A DNA stretch of 64,000 bases from positions 108,449 through 172,448 of the forward strand of contig CADAPM010000005.1 in NCBI GenBank assembly GCA_902789795.1, in the 5' to 3' direction. Position numbers and translations under genes: made by a program. The notes beneath the pieces were generated by a model. That model did not search any database. It was not told where the DNA came from and saw nothing but the letters and a program-made list of their open reading frames with translations. Origin of the DNA: an uncultured Eubacteriales bacterium. GTDB lineage: Bacteria > Bacillota > Clostridia > Christensenellales > Aristaeellaceae. Positions 36,571-46,752 of the stretch are shown here, piece after piece. The first letter of the stretch is position 1; each line of letters starts with the position of its first letter.

Positions 36571-37455
36571 ATGGCTTTCCATTCCGGATTCGCGGCCATC
36601 ATCGGCCGGCCCAACGTGGGCAAATCAACGCTTCTGAACCGTTTTACCGGCTTGAAGGTCTCCATCGTCAGCGCCAAGCCTCAGACCACGCGCACCCGGG
36701 TCCAGGGCGTGATGAACCGCCCCGATACGCAGATCGTATTTGTGGACACGCCCGGCATCCACCAGCCGCGCACCCGCCTGGGCGAATACATGGACAAGTC
36801 CATCTCGGAGGCGCTGAAGGATATCGACGCGCTTCTGTACGTGGTGGATACCTCCCACATCACCGAGAAGGATTACGAGCTGGCCGAGGCCTATTCAAAG
36901 GTCAACTGCCCCAAATACCTGATCCTCAACAAGATCGACCTGGTACCCGCGGACACGCTTTTGCCGGCCATCGAGCGCTTCCGCGCCCTCAGCTATGACG
37001 ACTTTTTCCCGGTCAGCGCCGAGTCCGGAGAAGGGATCGACGAGCTCGAAACCGCGCTGATCAAAGCCATGCCGGAAGGGCCCATGTACTACCCCGAGGA
37101 TATGCCCACCGACCAGCCCGAGCAGTTCATCTGCGCCGAGCTGATCCGCGAAAAGGCCCTGCGCCACCTGCGGGACGAGGTGCCCCACGGCATCGGCGTG
37201 GAGATCCTCCGGTACGAGAAAAATGGCAATCTGCGCGTGATCGACGCCACTATGTACTGTGAAAAGGCTTCCCACAAGAGCATCATCATCGGTAAAGGCG
37301 GCCAGACCCTCAAGGAGATCGGCTCCGAGGCGCGGCGGGATATGGAAAAGCTGACCGGCGAGAAGATCCACCTGCAGATCTGGGTCAAGGTCCGTCCCGG
37401 CTGGCGCGACAACGCCGATGACCTGAAGACTCTGGGCTATACCATGAAGAACTGA
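36571..37455 (+). CDS. era: GTPase Era
   Basis: Era is an essential GTPase that binds 16S rRNA and helps 30S assembly. The 294 residues contain GRPNVGKSTLLNRF (G1), the switch region with QTTRTR, DTPGIHQP (G3), NKIDL (G4) and a C-terminal KH domain with GKGGQTLKEIGSEARRDME. It is normal in length and sits directly after the ybeY-cdd fusion, keeping the conserved YbeY-Era linkage in 16S maturation. The ATG follows GGAG. Secure. Confidence 0.97.
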   Translation: MAFHSGFAAIIGRPNVGKSTLLNRFTGLKVSIVSAKPQTTRTRVQGVMNRPDTQIVFVDTPGIHQPRTRLGEYMDKSISEALKDIDALLYVVDTSHITEKDYELAEAYSKVNCPKYLILNKIDLVPADTLLPAIERFRALSYDDFFPVSAESGEGIDELETALIKAMPEGPMYYPEDMPTDQPEQFICAELIREKALRHLRDEVPHGIGVEILRYEKNGNLRVIDATMYCEKASHKSIIIGKGGQTLKEIGSEARRDMEKLTGEKIHLQIWVKVRPGWRDNADDLKTLGYTMKN

Positions 37456-37465
37456 CGGGGACGAT

Positions 37466-38110
37466 ATGGAGATCACAGGAAAGACCATCGAATTCGATTA
37501 TGCGGGCCGTCACCTGAAGCTGTGCAACCAGCGCTGCCGGGATTGGACCCACCCTTACGGCTACCTGGATAACGACAACACCCTCTCCCACGCGGGCTGC
37601 GGTATTTTTTCCATCGTGAACGCGTCCCAGTGGCTGACGAGCGTTTTCCATGACCCGGATGAGCTGGCCCAGTTCTCACTGGATCACGGCGGCCGCGGCG
37701 ACGACGGCACCGACCGGCCCGTATTGCTGCAAGCGATGCAGGATATGGGCCTCGCCCGGGAATTCGGGTTTTCTTACTGCAGCGACGGCCTGCGCAATGA
37801 CCTGCCCGTGCTCTTTGAGCACCTGATGAAGGGCAACGCCGCCCTGTGCAACCTGCGGGTCGGGCACATCGTTGCCCTGGTAGCCGCACGCGAACAGGAC
37901 GGAGTCCGTCAGGTACTGGCCGCTGACCCCTACAGCGAGAGCATGGACAGCCGGGTGATCGAGCGCGTGTGCGAGGTCATCCCCGGTTCCGAGATCGTCA
38001 GCCCCGCCGTTAATGACCGCGGGCTCACCGTGGGCTGGCAGAAGAGCTATGCCCTGTTCTGGGCAGAGCTCGACACCGTCCGCGATTTCAACCTGCTGCA
38101 CCGCTTATGA
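37466..38110 (+). CDS. C39-like cysteine peptidase fold protein, cytoplasmic
   Basis: I do not know a named family member. The 214-residue protein has no signal peptide or membrane segment. It has the pattern of papain-like C39 peptidases: HAGCGIFSIVNASQ with Cys45, RVGHIVALVA with His134, and AADPYS with Asp154. In secreted C39-like domains the same motifs are GCGPTS, GHWV and DP. The active site is therefore plausible, but the substrate is unknown. The stop overlaps the SpoIID-like gene by four bases (ATGA), implying co-translation with a cell-wall-related exported protein. It follows era by ten bases. Confidence 0.65.
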   Translation: MEITGKTIEFDYAGRHLKLCNQRCRDWTHPYGYLDNDNTLSHAGCGIFSIVNASQWLTSVFHDPDELAQFSLDHGGRGDDGTDRPVLLQAMQDMGLAREFGFSYCSDGLRNDLPVLFEHLMKGNAALCNLRVGHIVALVAAREQDGVRQVLAADPYSESMDSRVIERVCEVIPGSEIVSPAVNDRGLTVGWQKSYALFWAELDTVRDFNLLHRL

Positions 38111-39795
38111 AGCAGTCGGTCGTCCTGAAACGCCTTGCGGCGATCCTGCTCCTTCTGTGCCTGGTGCCGGTAAGCGCTTTCTCGGCAGCCAAGCAGGATG
38201 ACAGGATCCGCGTGCTGCTGACCAGGTTCTCCTCCCTCAGCGAGCTTTCCGTCAACATCTCCGGCAGCTACAGCTGCGGGGATATGTACTTTCAGCGCGG
38301 CATGACCGTCAACCTGGCTCCGGGCGCCGCCAAGGACCAGCTGATCCTGATATATGAGGGTCTGGCCTTGGTCCACAAAGGAGCACTGACCTTTACGCGG
38401 CATCAGGCGGACGGCGAGAACGGGCTGCGCTTTCAGGGCAGCATGAGCCTGTATCACGGGGACCTGACCGTCAGAAACCAGAACGGCCAGCTGCGGCTGA
38501 TCCTTTCTGTTCCCCTGGAGGAATACCTGCTGGGCGTGCTCCCCTGGGAAATGAGCTCGGCCTTCCCGCTGGAAGCCCTAAAAGCCCAGGCGGTGGCCGC
38601 TCGCACCTATGCCCTGACCCGCAGGAACAGCGCCCAAGACTATGACATGACCGACAACACCAATGATCAGGTGTATGCCGGCGTTCCCGATAACGCGGAC
38701 ATCATCCGCAGGGCTGTCGCCGAAACGGCGGGCATCTGCGTCTATTACCAGGACCAGCTGGCGACCTGCTATTATACCGCCAGCAACGGCGGACGGACCG
38801 AGACCGCCGAGCGCGTGTGGGGCAAGTCCTCCTCCCCCACCGGTCACACGGTCGCCAAGGCGGATCCCTACGACCTGGACAACGACGAGAGCGTCGTGCG
38901 CCAGGCGGAGATCCCCAAAGACCTGACGGAAGACGACCTGCCCGCCCTGCAGGCGCTTTTGGCTGAAAAGGCCGCGCCAGTCCTCAAACAGCTGGGGTAT
39001 TCCGACGCGCCGGAGGACATCCGCATCCGGGAGATCACTGACATCACTGCCAACGAGAAGGATCATGTGGCGGAGAGCCTGACCTTTTCTCTGCGGGTCG
39101 CCGGTGTCAGGACAACGGATTGGGACGAGGAGGAAACCTCCTTCCTGACCGGTGATGTATTGGACATACCGGTGCAGCCAGCTGCGTCAACTGCTGAAAA
39201 GCAGTTCTACAGCCTGAGCAATCCCATCTCAGTGACTGTGCCGATCTTTCCCGAGCTCGAGGCGGCGCTGGAGCTGAGCATCAACAGGACCCCCAATGAG
39301 GTCTGGACCGTACGGTCCCTGAAGAACAGCTTCGTCATCGAAGCCCGGCGCTTCGGCCACGGCGTGGGCCTGAGCCAGCGCGGCGCCCAGCGGATGGCCG
39401 CTGCCTTCGGCTGGAATTATAAGCAGATCCTGCACTTTTATTACTCGGGCGTCACCCTGAAGCAGACGGGCCTGACCGCCTTCACGCCCGCGCCGAAGGT
39501 CGATTTTGACTACGACGCGACGCCTGGCCCGCGCCCGACGCCCACCCCGCGGCCCACCCTGATGCCCGTGTCCTTGAAGCCGGGCAGCAAGGAGACCCTG
39601 GTCGTGGTGGACGGCGTCGCGGAGGATTCAAGCCTGAACCTGCGCGCCGCGCCGGACACCGCCTCGGATATCATCACGCGCCTGTATTACGGTCAGCAAT
39701 TAGCGGTCATCGAAGCCGCCGACGGCTGGCTGCACGTGCGCACCGACGTGCTGGAAGGCTACGTCATGGAAAAATTCGTCTCATCGATCGAATAA
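38107..39795 (+). CDS. Exported SpoIID/LytB-domain protein with SH3 domain
   Basis: A signal peptide (about residues 1-26, ending SAFSA) is followed by a SpoIID/LytB domain (about 110-460). LGVLPWEMSSAFPLEALKAQ is its conserved start, ASNGGRTETAERVWG its middle and RRFGHGVGLSQRGAQRMA its end. SpoIID is a lytic transglycosylase acting on denuded glycan; LytB-type relatives act in vegetative cells. A Pro/Thr linker (PRPTPTPRPT) leads to a bacterial SH3 domain (about 495-562) that would bind the wall. The SH3 fusion argues for a vegetative wall hydrolase or modifier and not the sporulation-specific SpoIID. 562 residues. Confidence 0.88.
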   Translation: MKQSVVLKRLAAILLLLCLVPVSAFSAAKQDDRIRVLLTRFSSLSELSVNISGSYSCGDMYFQRGMTVNLAPGAAKDQLILIYEGLALVHKGALTFTRHQADGENGLRFQGSMSLYHGDLTVRNQNGQLRLILSVPLEEYLLGVLPWEMSSAFPLEALKAQAVAARTYALTRRNSAQDYDMTDNTNDQVYAGVPDNADIIRRAVAETAGICVYYQDQLATCYYTASNGGRTETAERVWGKSSSPTGHTVAKADPYDLDNDESVVRQAEIPKDLTEDDLPALQALLAEKAAPVLKQLGYSDAPEDIRIREITDITANEKDHVAESLTFSLRVAGVRTTDWDEEETSFLTGDVLDIPVQPAASTAEKQFYSLSNPISVTVPIFPELEAALELSINRTPNEVWTVRSLKNSFVIEARRFGHGVGLSQRGAQRMAAAFGWNYKQILHFYYSGVTLKQTGLTAFTPAPKVDFDYDATPGPRPTPTPRPTLMPVSLKPGSKETLVVVDGVAEDSSLNLRAAPDTASDIITRLYYGQQLAVIEAADGWLHVRTDVLEGYVMEKFVSSIE

Positions 39796-39809
39796 ACAAA
39801 GAGGTCAGC

Positions 39810-40301
39810 ATGGAAGCAAATCCGCAGCTCAAACACGTGATCCTGTATACCGACGGTGCCTGCTCCGGCAATCCCGGCCCCGGCGGCTGGGCAGCTGTGC
39901 TCAGCTACGGCGGGCACCAGAAAGAACTTTCCGGCTCCATGGGCTCCACCACCAACAACCGCATGGAGCTCTTTGCGGTGATCAGCGGCCTGGGGGCCCT
40001 CAAGACCCGCTGCCGCGTCTCCGTTTATTCCGATTCCACCTATGTGGTCGACGCCATCAATCAGCACTGGCTGGACAGCTGGATCAAAAAGAACTGGAAG
40101 AACGCGGAAGGGGATCCGGTCGCGAATCAGGACCTCTGGAAGCTGTTGCTGATCATCCTCAAAAAGCACGAGGTCACCTTCTACAAGGTCAAAGGCCACG
40201 CCGATGACGCCCTCAACAACCGCTGTGACGAGCTGGCCCGGGCCGCCATCAAGGAATACCGCCAGCGCAATCAGGACCTGTTTCCGGAAGGGAACGAATG
40301 A
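39810..40301 (+). CDS. rnhA: Ribonuclease HI
   Basis: RNase HI degrades the RNA of RNA-DNA hybrids. The 163 residues contain YTDGACSGNPGPGGWAAVL with the first catalytic Asp, MELFAVISGL with the Glu, VYSDSTYVVDAI with the second Asp, and the basic protrusion around DSWIKKNWKN; KGHADDALNNRCDELA supplies the last acidic residue. Typical bacterial length. The stop overlaps the next gene by four bases. Confidence 0.96.
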   Translation: MEANPQLKHVILYTDGACSGNPGPGGWAAVLSYGGHQKELSGSMGSTTNNRMELFAVISGLGALKTRCRVSVYSDSTYVVDAINQHWLDSWIKKNWKNAEGDPVANQDLWKLLLIILKKHEVTFYKVKGHADDALNNRCDELARAAIKEYRQRNQDLFPEGNE

Positions 40302-40849
40302 TGGCGGAGGGACTCGTGCGCGCGGCTGTGATCCTGCTGGCCGTGCTGATGCTGTACTGGAGCAAGGTGCGGCTCGACTGCCTGTTTTACAGCGCGTTCG
40401 AGTTTGCCCAGGCTTCCCTGATTCGGTCTGCCCTGCCCCTCGCCGCCCGCGCTTTCTGCGCGGAGCATTGGTTCTACAGCCGCTTCTTCACCGGACACAA
40501 GGCCGTCCTTCTGGGGGGCTATTATGCTTCCGCCGCAGCGATCCTGCTGTGCATATTCCTGCACGGCACGGTCCTGAATGTCTTTGGCATCCTGTTTGCC
40601 GCCGCAGCCTTCGGCGCAGTCATCTATTGGCATCTGAGCCGGGTGACCTGCAGGGGCGGAGAGCGGCACATCCCCTATAATGCGTTCGCGCCGCTGACTG
40701 AGCATCAGCGGCGCGAATTGAATCAACAGCGGAACCAGCTCCGGCTCACCCGGCTGTTCCAGAGGATGGACCTGTTCAGGTCCGGCATGAAGCCTGATAT
40801 CAGCACAGCGGATCGCCAGGCTGTCGCCGAAAAATACGGGCGTTACTGA
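40298..40849 (+). CDS. Small membrane protein of unknown function
   Basis: The 183-residue protein has three or four hydrophobic segments in its first 120 residues and a charged C-terminal tail. I do not recognise the family. It starts with ATG overlapping the rnhA stop and ends in a seven-base overlap with the convergent amylase gene. No motif hints at a function. Confidence 0.65.
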   Translation: MMAEGLVRAAVILLAVLMLYWSKVRLDCLFYSAFEFAQASLIRSALPLAARAFCAEHWFYSRFFTGHKAVLLGGYYASAAAILLCIFLHGTVLNVFGILFAAAAFGAVIYWHLSRVTCRGGERHIPYNAFAPLTEHQRRELNQQRNQLRLTRLFQRMDLFRSGMKPDISTADRQAVAEKYGRY

Positions 40850-42498
40850 ACGACGCGCAATACCGCGCTCGTCTGCCCGTCCAGGATGACCGCATTCCCA
40901 TCCTGCGCGGCCTCCCCCATGCCGACGGCTTCGCAGAGGACAGCGGTCATGCCCTCGGGAAGCTCCAGCCTCTCCTGGCCCTTCGTCGTGTTGTGCAGCA
41001 CGATGACAGAACTGCCCTGCCAGGCGCAGACATATCCCCCGGCCTTCGTATTCTCAAAGCTCAGCGCAGTCAGTGTACCGCGGGCGATCTCAGGATGCGC
41101 TTTCCTGATCATCAGCAATCGCTTGTAGTACGTCAGCGGACTGTCGCTGCGCTTTTTTTGCTGCTGCACGGTAAATTCCGTCTGCTTCGTGTAGGTCGAG
41201 CCCACGGGATCCTGCACGGTATCCCCGTCGCCCCACACCATGGCCAGGCGGCGGTTCGCGTCCGTATTCGCGCCGCCGCGGGACCCGCGCAAGCCGATCT
41301 CCTCGCCATAATAGATGAAGGGCGATCCGGGCGCCAGCAGGTACAGGTTGGCCGCCATCTGCATCTGCCCGCTGGCAACCGTCAGGTATCCCGCCGCGCG
41401 GTCCGTATCATGGTTGGCGATGAAGGGGATGTTCATGGCCTCCGGGTTGATGCTCCTGATCCGCTCCTGGTTCTTTTCCAGATAAGAAGCATAGCGGTTC
41501 ACATCGCCCGCCTGGGCGGTCTCGGTGATGAGCCCGCTGGTCTGGCTGGTGGTGAAATTGAAGCAGTTCATGGCGGGAAGATAGAGGTCGGTGATGCCCT
41601 CGCTGTCCCAGACCTCCGCCACCGTATACAGATCCGGCTTGATCGCCCGCAGGTCCGTAAGATAGTGTGTCCAGAAGGCCAGGTTCCGCTCGTGGTCGTT
41701 CAGGTATAGATACTTGGCGGCATCGAAGCGGAAGCCGTCCACGCCCAGATCGAGCCAGTATCTGGCCACATCGACGATCTGGTCATAGACGTAAGGATCA
41801 TCAAAATTGAGCTCGGGCATATCGTCCGAGAAATTCGACTCATACAGCAGGTCCTGGTTGCCGACCTTCGTGAAATGGCGGCCTGCGGGCCGCGCATCCG
41901 CGGAGGTCAGCCAGGTGTAAAAGTTATACCACGTATTGGTGTCGTTATGCAGCATATGGGCGTTCAGGAAGTTCTTGAACCACCGGTTCTGACTGCCCGT
42001 ATGGTTGATGGGCAGATCCAGGATCACCCGGACATCCCGCTCGTGGCACAGATCCACCAGCTCCTTCAGGTCCTCGTTGGTGCCGAAGGCGGGATCGACC
42101 GTATAGTAGTCCGTCACGTCGTACTTGTGATAGCTCGGCGAAGTGAACACCGGCGTCAGCCAGATGCCCTCGACCCCCAGGCTGAAGCCTGACTGCGGAT
42201 CGCCGTCGTTCAGGTAATCCATCCGGTCGATGATGCCGCGCAGGTCGCCGATGCCGTCGCCATCCGAATCCGAGAAGGACCCGACGAAGATCTCATAAAA
42301 CACCCGATGATCATCCCGGACGTCCCAGTCCCCTTCAAAGGTGACGTCATTGACCTGCGCCTCCCCGTTTTCGTTGACGGGGTAACGGAACATCAGCATG
42401 AGCAGCTCATCCTCGTCCTCCGCCAGGGAGAGCGGGGATGAAAGCGCCAGCAGCCCGCAGAGCAGGAAACACATATACCGCACGATCATTCTGTTCAT
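40843..42498 (-). CDS. Exported alpha-amylase family glycoside hydrolase (GH13)
   Basis: The 551-residue protein begins with a signal peptide (about 1-26) and an acidic N-terminal stretch, followed by the GH13 barrel. Region I is DLPINHTG, region II DGFRFDAAK with the nucleophile Asp, region III VAEVWDS with the acid/base Glu, and region IV IANHDTDR with the stabilising Asp. A short C-terminal beta domain follows. All catalytic residues are intact. It would cut starch or maltodextrins outside the membrane and is the last gene downstream of the maltodextrin ABC transporter genes on the same strand, so it supplies oligosaccharides for uptake. Exact specificity is not determinable. Confidence 0.92.
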   Translation of the reverse strand: MNRMIVRYMCFLLCGLLALSSPLSLAEDEDELLMLMFRYPVNENGEAQVNDVTFEGDWDVRDDHRVFYEIFVGSFSDSDGDGIGDLRGIIDRMDYLNDGDPQSGFSLGVEGIWLTPVFTSPSYHKYDVTDYYTVDPAFGTNEDLKELVDLCHERDVRVILDLPINHTGSQNRWFKNFLNAHMLHNDTNTWYNFYTWLTSADARPAGRHFTKVGNQDLLYESNFSDDMPELNFDDPYVYDQIVDVARYWLDLGVDGFRFDAAKYLYLNDHERNLAFWTHYLTDLRAIKPDLYTVAEVWDSEGITDLYLPAMNCFNFTTSQTSGLITETAQAGDVNRYASYLEKNQERIRSINPEAMNIPFIANHDTDRAAGYLTVASGQMQMAANLYLLAPGSPFIYYGEEIGLRGSRGGANTDANRRLAMVWGDGDTVQDPVGSTYTKQTEFTVQQQKKRSDSPLTYYKRLLMIRKAHPEIARGTLTALSFENTKAGGYVCAWQGSSVIVLHNTTKGQERLELPEGMTAVLCEAVGMGEAAQDGNAVILDGQTSAVLRVVQ

Positions 42499-42510
42499 AA
42501 TCCGCCTCGT

Positions 42511-42993
42511 TTATTCCACCGTCAGGTCCGCATATTGAGCGCCGATCAGTCCGCACAGGTCATCCGAGGACAGGATCACCTGTTCCCCACGCTTGCCCGC
42601 GCTCACGGATATCGCCTCGAACAGCTGCGCCGTTTCGTCGATATAGGTCGGGAACGGCTTTTTCATGCCGATCGGGGAGCACCCGCCGCGCACATAGCCG
42701 GTCAGGGGCAGGAGCTCCTTGAGCGGCAGCATCTCCACCCGTTTTCTGCCGGAGGCGCGGCCCGCCTTCTTTAAGTCCAGCTCCTGGGTGACCGGGATGC
42801 AGCACACCACGTGCCCGCCTTTGTCATCCACACAGACTAGGGTCTTGAACACGCTGTCGGGATCTAATCCCAGCTTGTGGGCCACTGAGTTCCCGTCATA
42901 CTGTCCTTCCTCGACCTCGTAGGACATGGCGCGAAAGGCGATCCCCTGGGCCTCCAGGACACGCATGACGTTGGTTTTCGTATGCAATTCCAC
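42511..42993 (-). CDS. ybaK: YbaK/EbsC-type Cys-tRNA(Pro) deacylase
   Basis: YbaK hydrolyses cysteine mischarged on tRNA-Pro. The 160 residues have the family core: HTKTNVMRVLEAQGI at the start, DPDSVFKTLVC with the catalytic lysine, GRKRVEMLP and the substrate loop GYVRGGCSPIGMKK. The frame is open further upstream, but GTG 42993 is chosen because GGGAG lies six bases before it and homologues start there. It stands between the transporter ATPase gene and the amylase gene, an unrelated function inserted in a sugar locus. Confidence 0.9.
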   Translation of the reverse strand: MELHTKTNVMRVLEAQGIAFRAMSYEVEEGQYDGNSVAHKLGLDPDSVFKTLVCVDDKGGHVVCCIPVTQELDLKKAGRASGRKRVEMLPLKELLPLTGYVRGGCSPIGMKKPFPTYIDETAQLFEAISVSAGKRGEQVILSSDDLCGLIGAQYADLTVE

Positions 42994-43058
42994 ATTGAAC
43001 TCCCGTAAACTGATTGAGGAGCGGAGACAAAGTCCCCGCTCCTGCAATTTTGATCTTA

Positions 43059-44186
<1,128 letters not shown>

Positions 44187-44203
44187 TTCGGTTTCCTCCT
44201 CGC

Positions 44204-45100
44204 TTATCCTTTCACAGCGCCGCCGGTGACGCCCTCGACGTAGTACTTCTGCAGGCACATGAACAGCACGGTCACGGGGATCGCGACCAGCACGCCGCCT
44301 GCGCAGAACATGGTATAGGACTTGGCGATCTGGTCCTTGTTCAGCCAGTTATACAGACCGACAGCCACGTTCATACCGGACGAAGTACCGAATGATACGT
44401 ACCGCGCGAAGACAAAGTCGCCCCACGGCCCCATGAACGCCGTCAGCACCGTATAGATGACGATGGGCTTGGAGAGGGGCAGGATGATCTTCTTGAGCAC
44501 CTGGAAGCGCGTCGCGCCGTCCACGCGCGCCGCTTCATCCAGCGATTTGGGGATCGTGTCAAAGAAGCCCTTGGAGACATAGTAGCCCATACCGGAGGAC
44601 GCCACATACACCAGGATCAATCCGGGCAGGGCGTTGGCCTGGGTCAAGCCCAGGTCGCTCAAAACGCGGTACAGGATGATCATGGTCAGCATGCCCGGGA
44701 ACATGGACAGAATCAGCATGAACCGCATGAGGCCCTTGCGCATCTTGAAGCGGAAACGGGAGAGGGTGTAGCTCATGCAGAGCACGATGATGGTCTGCAG
44801 GATCGCCGTGAAAAGGGCGGCGATGAAGGTATTCGTATACCAGCGCGGGAAATCGGTTTTGAACAGCGCACGGTAATTGTCCAGGCCCCACTGCTTGGGG
44901 ATGACGTAGCTTTCCTGCCAGGTGCTCTCCACGCGGAAGGACTGCAGGACGATGCAGATGAAGGGGATCAGCCAGACGACGCTGATGACGACCAGGAGCA
45001 CATAAATGGAGGTGTTCGCAAGGGTGCGTGACGCCTTCAAGCCCATGTGCCGCTTGACCGGCGCGTCGGAAGAGCGATCCAATAATCGATTTTCACTCAT
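44204..45100 (-). CDS. malG: Maltodextrin ABC transporter permease, MalG type
   Basis: The 298-residue permease has six transmembrane segments and the EAA loop LDEAARVDGATRFQVLKKIILPLSKP that contacts the ATPase. GTG at 45103 and ATG at 45100 are both possible starts behind AGGAGG; either overlaps the malF stop, so the two permeases are translationally coupled. Substrate inference comes from the neighbouring amylase and the starch-binding-like solute-binding protein. Confidence 0.9.
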   Translation of the reverse strand: MSENRLLDRSSDAPVKRHMGLKASRTLANTSIYVLLVVISVVWLIPFICIVLQSFRVESTWQESYVIPKQWGLDNYRALFKTDFPRWYTNTFIAALFTAILQTIIVLCMSYTLSRFRFKMRKGLMRFMLILSMFPGMLTMIILYRVLSDLGLTQANALPGLILVYVASSGMGYYVSKGFFDTIPKSLDEAARVDGATRFQVLKKIILPLSKPIVIYTVLTAFMGPWGDFVFARYVSFGTSSGMNVAVGLYNWLNKDQIAKSYTMFCAGGVLVAIPVTVLFMCLQKYYVEGVTGGAVKG

Positions 45101-46641
45101 CACTGGAAGTCCTCCTCATTCTTGATAGACGGCAGCAGGTTGTACACGATCAGCGAGATCAGCGCCACGACCACGAAGACCAGGATGCCGACGACGGAGG
45201 CCAGGTAATACTGGGATTCCGCGCCGGTGGTGATCTTGAACAGCCAGGTGATCAAAAGGTCCGTATAGCCGACCGCGCCTGCCGCGCCCGAGGCTGCCGG
45301 GTTCGTCGGCGCGCCGCCGGTCAGCAGGTAGATCACGTTGAAGTTGTTCATATTCCCCGTAAAGCTGGTCAACAGGTAGGGACCGGTGACGAACAGCATG
45401 TAGGGCAGGGTGATCTTGGTGTACTGCTGCCACGGGTTCGCGCCGTCGATGCGGGCGGATTCGTACAGGTCCGCCGGGATATTCATCAGGATACCGGTCG
45501 CCACCAGCATCAGGTACGGGATGCCGATCCAGACGTTGATGAGGATCACGGTGATGCGCGCCCAGGTCGGATCATCCCAGAAGGGCAGCGCCTGCTGGAT
45601 CCAGCCCATGCTCATCAGGAAGCCATTCAGGATGCCGTTCTTGGCGAACATCTTGGACACGTACAGCAGGCTGATGAACTGCGGGATGGCGATGGTCAGC
45701 ACCAGGACCGTACGCCAGACCTTCTTGAACTTGATGCCCTTCTTGTTGATGGCCATGGCCACGAACATGCCCAGGAAGTAGTTGGTGAAGGTGGCAAAGA
45801 AGGCCCAGATCAGCGTCCAGGTCAGCACCTCACCGAAGGTGGCCGCGTAGGACTGGGTGCCGCCGCCGCTCTTCACGTTCCAGTTGAGCATCGTGTTGAA
45901 GTTGTCCAGGCCGACCCAGGTGAACAGGTTGTTGGAATACCCGTTGTGCGTGCCGTCATAATTGGTGAAGGCCACCAGGATCATGAACACGATGGGCAGC
46001 ACCGTGAACACCAGGATGCCCGTCATGGGCAGGGCCAGCAGGGTTTTGTGGAACTGGTCATCCACCAGGGACTTGAGATCGTCCTTCCCGCTCTTCAGGG
46101 GCTTGCCGGAGGCCAGGATCTTTTCGGCCAGCTTGTTCTGCTTCACGTTCTGCCGCCAGGTGTAGATGAAGGCGATGATGAAGAACATCGTCAGCACGCC
46201 GTAGAGCAGGATCTTGAAGGAGTTGTCGTTGTAGGTGGTCGTGTAGATATCCAGGACCTCGTCATAGGTCTCGGTGGGGCCCACCTTGCCCAGGGAGGGC
46301 AGCATGGACAGCCAGTATCCCCCGGCCAGGACCATATAGCCGATGAAGACCACCTCAAACAGCAGGAAGAGCAGGCCGCGCAGGATCTGCCCGCGGGCCA
46401 GGTTGCCAAAGCCCATCACGAGGAAGGAAAGCTTGGTCTTCCAGTCGCCGTTCACAAAGGTCGACCAGATATCCGCGGCCTCGTTTTTGACCGCCAGACC
46501 GGCACCCTTGATGCCGCCCCAGATCCTTTTTAACAGATTCAGCAGCGCTGTGGGGATGCCCGTGAAAAACCGGGCGCACTTGTACCCGGCCTTTTGCCAT
46601 TTCGAAAGCTTCAGGAATTCGAGATCGCTGTATTGCGTCAT
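45100..46641 (-). CDS. malF: Maltodextrin ABC transporter permease, MalF type
   Basis: The 513-residue permease has the EAA loop ESARIDGANPWQQYTKITLPYM in its C-terminal half. The N-terminal 190 residues carry extra hydrophobic segments and a cytoplasmic stretch, longer than the common 300-residue sugar permeases and like MalF, which also has an extended N-terminus. With MalG it forms the membrane channel. It starts at ATG 46641 about 110 bases after the binding-protein gene, with a strong hairpin between them. Confidence 0.9.
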   Translation of the reverse strand: MTQYSDLEFLKLSKWQKAGYKCARFFTGIPTALLNLLKRIWGGIKGAGLAVKNEAADIWSTFVNGDWKTKLSFLVMGFGNLARGQILRGLLFLLFEVVFIGYMVLAGGYWLSMLPSLGKVGPTETYDEVLDIYTTTYNDNSFKILLYGVLTMFFIIAFIYTWRQNVKQNKLAEKILASGKPLKSGKDDLKSLVDDQFHKTLLALPMTGILVFTVLPIVFMILVAFTNYDGTHNGYSNNLFTWVGLDNFNTMLNWNVKSGGGTQSYAATFGEVLTWTLIWAFFATFTNYFLGMFVAMAINKKGIKFKKVWRTVLVLTIAIPQFISLLYVSKMFAKNGILNGFLMSMGWIQQALPFWDDPTWARITVILINVWIGIPYLMLVATGILMNIPADLYESARIDGANPWQQYTKITLPYMLFVTGPYLLTSFTGNMNNFNVIYLLTGGAPTNPAASGAAGAVGYTDLLITWLFKITTGAESQYYLASVVGILVFVVVALISLIVYNLLPSIKNEEDFQ

Positions 46642-46660
46642 ACCATCACTCCTTTACAAA

Positions 46661-46696
46661 AGCGGCTGGAACCAATCAGAACTGGCTCCAGCCGCT
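46661..46696 (-). terminator. Intercistronic hairpin between malE and malF
   Basis: AGCGGCTGGA (46661-46670) and TCCAGCCGCT (46687-46696) form a perfect 10-base-pair stem. On the minus strand it is followed by TTTTGTAAAGG, so it may act as a partial terminator or as a 3' stabiliser that keeps malE expressed above the permeases. Confidence 0.7.
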
Positions 46697-46752
46697 CGTT
46701 ATTCCGATTGCCAGGAGATAGCTTCCCTCAGATCAGGAGGCCATTCAGCCTG

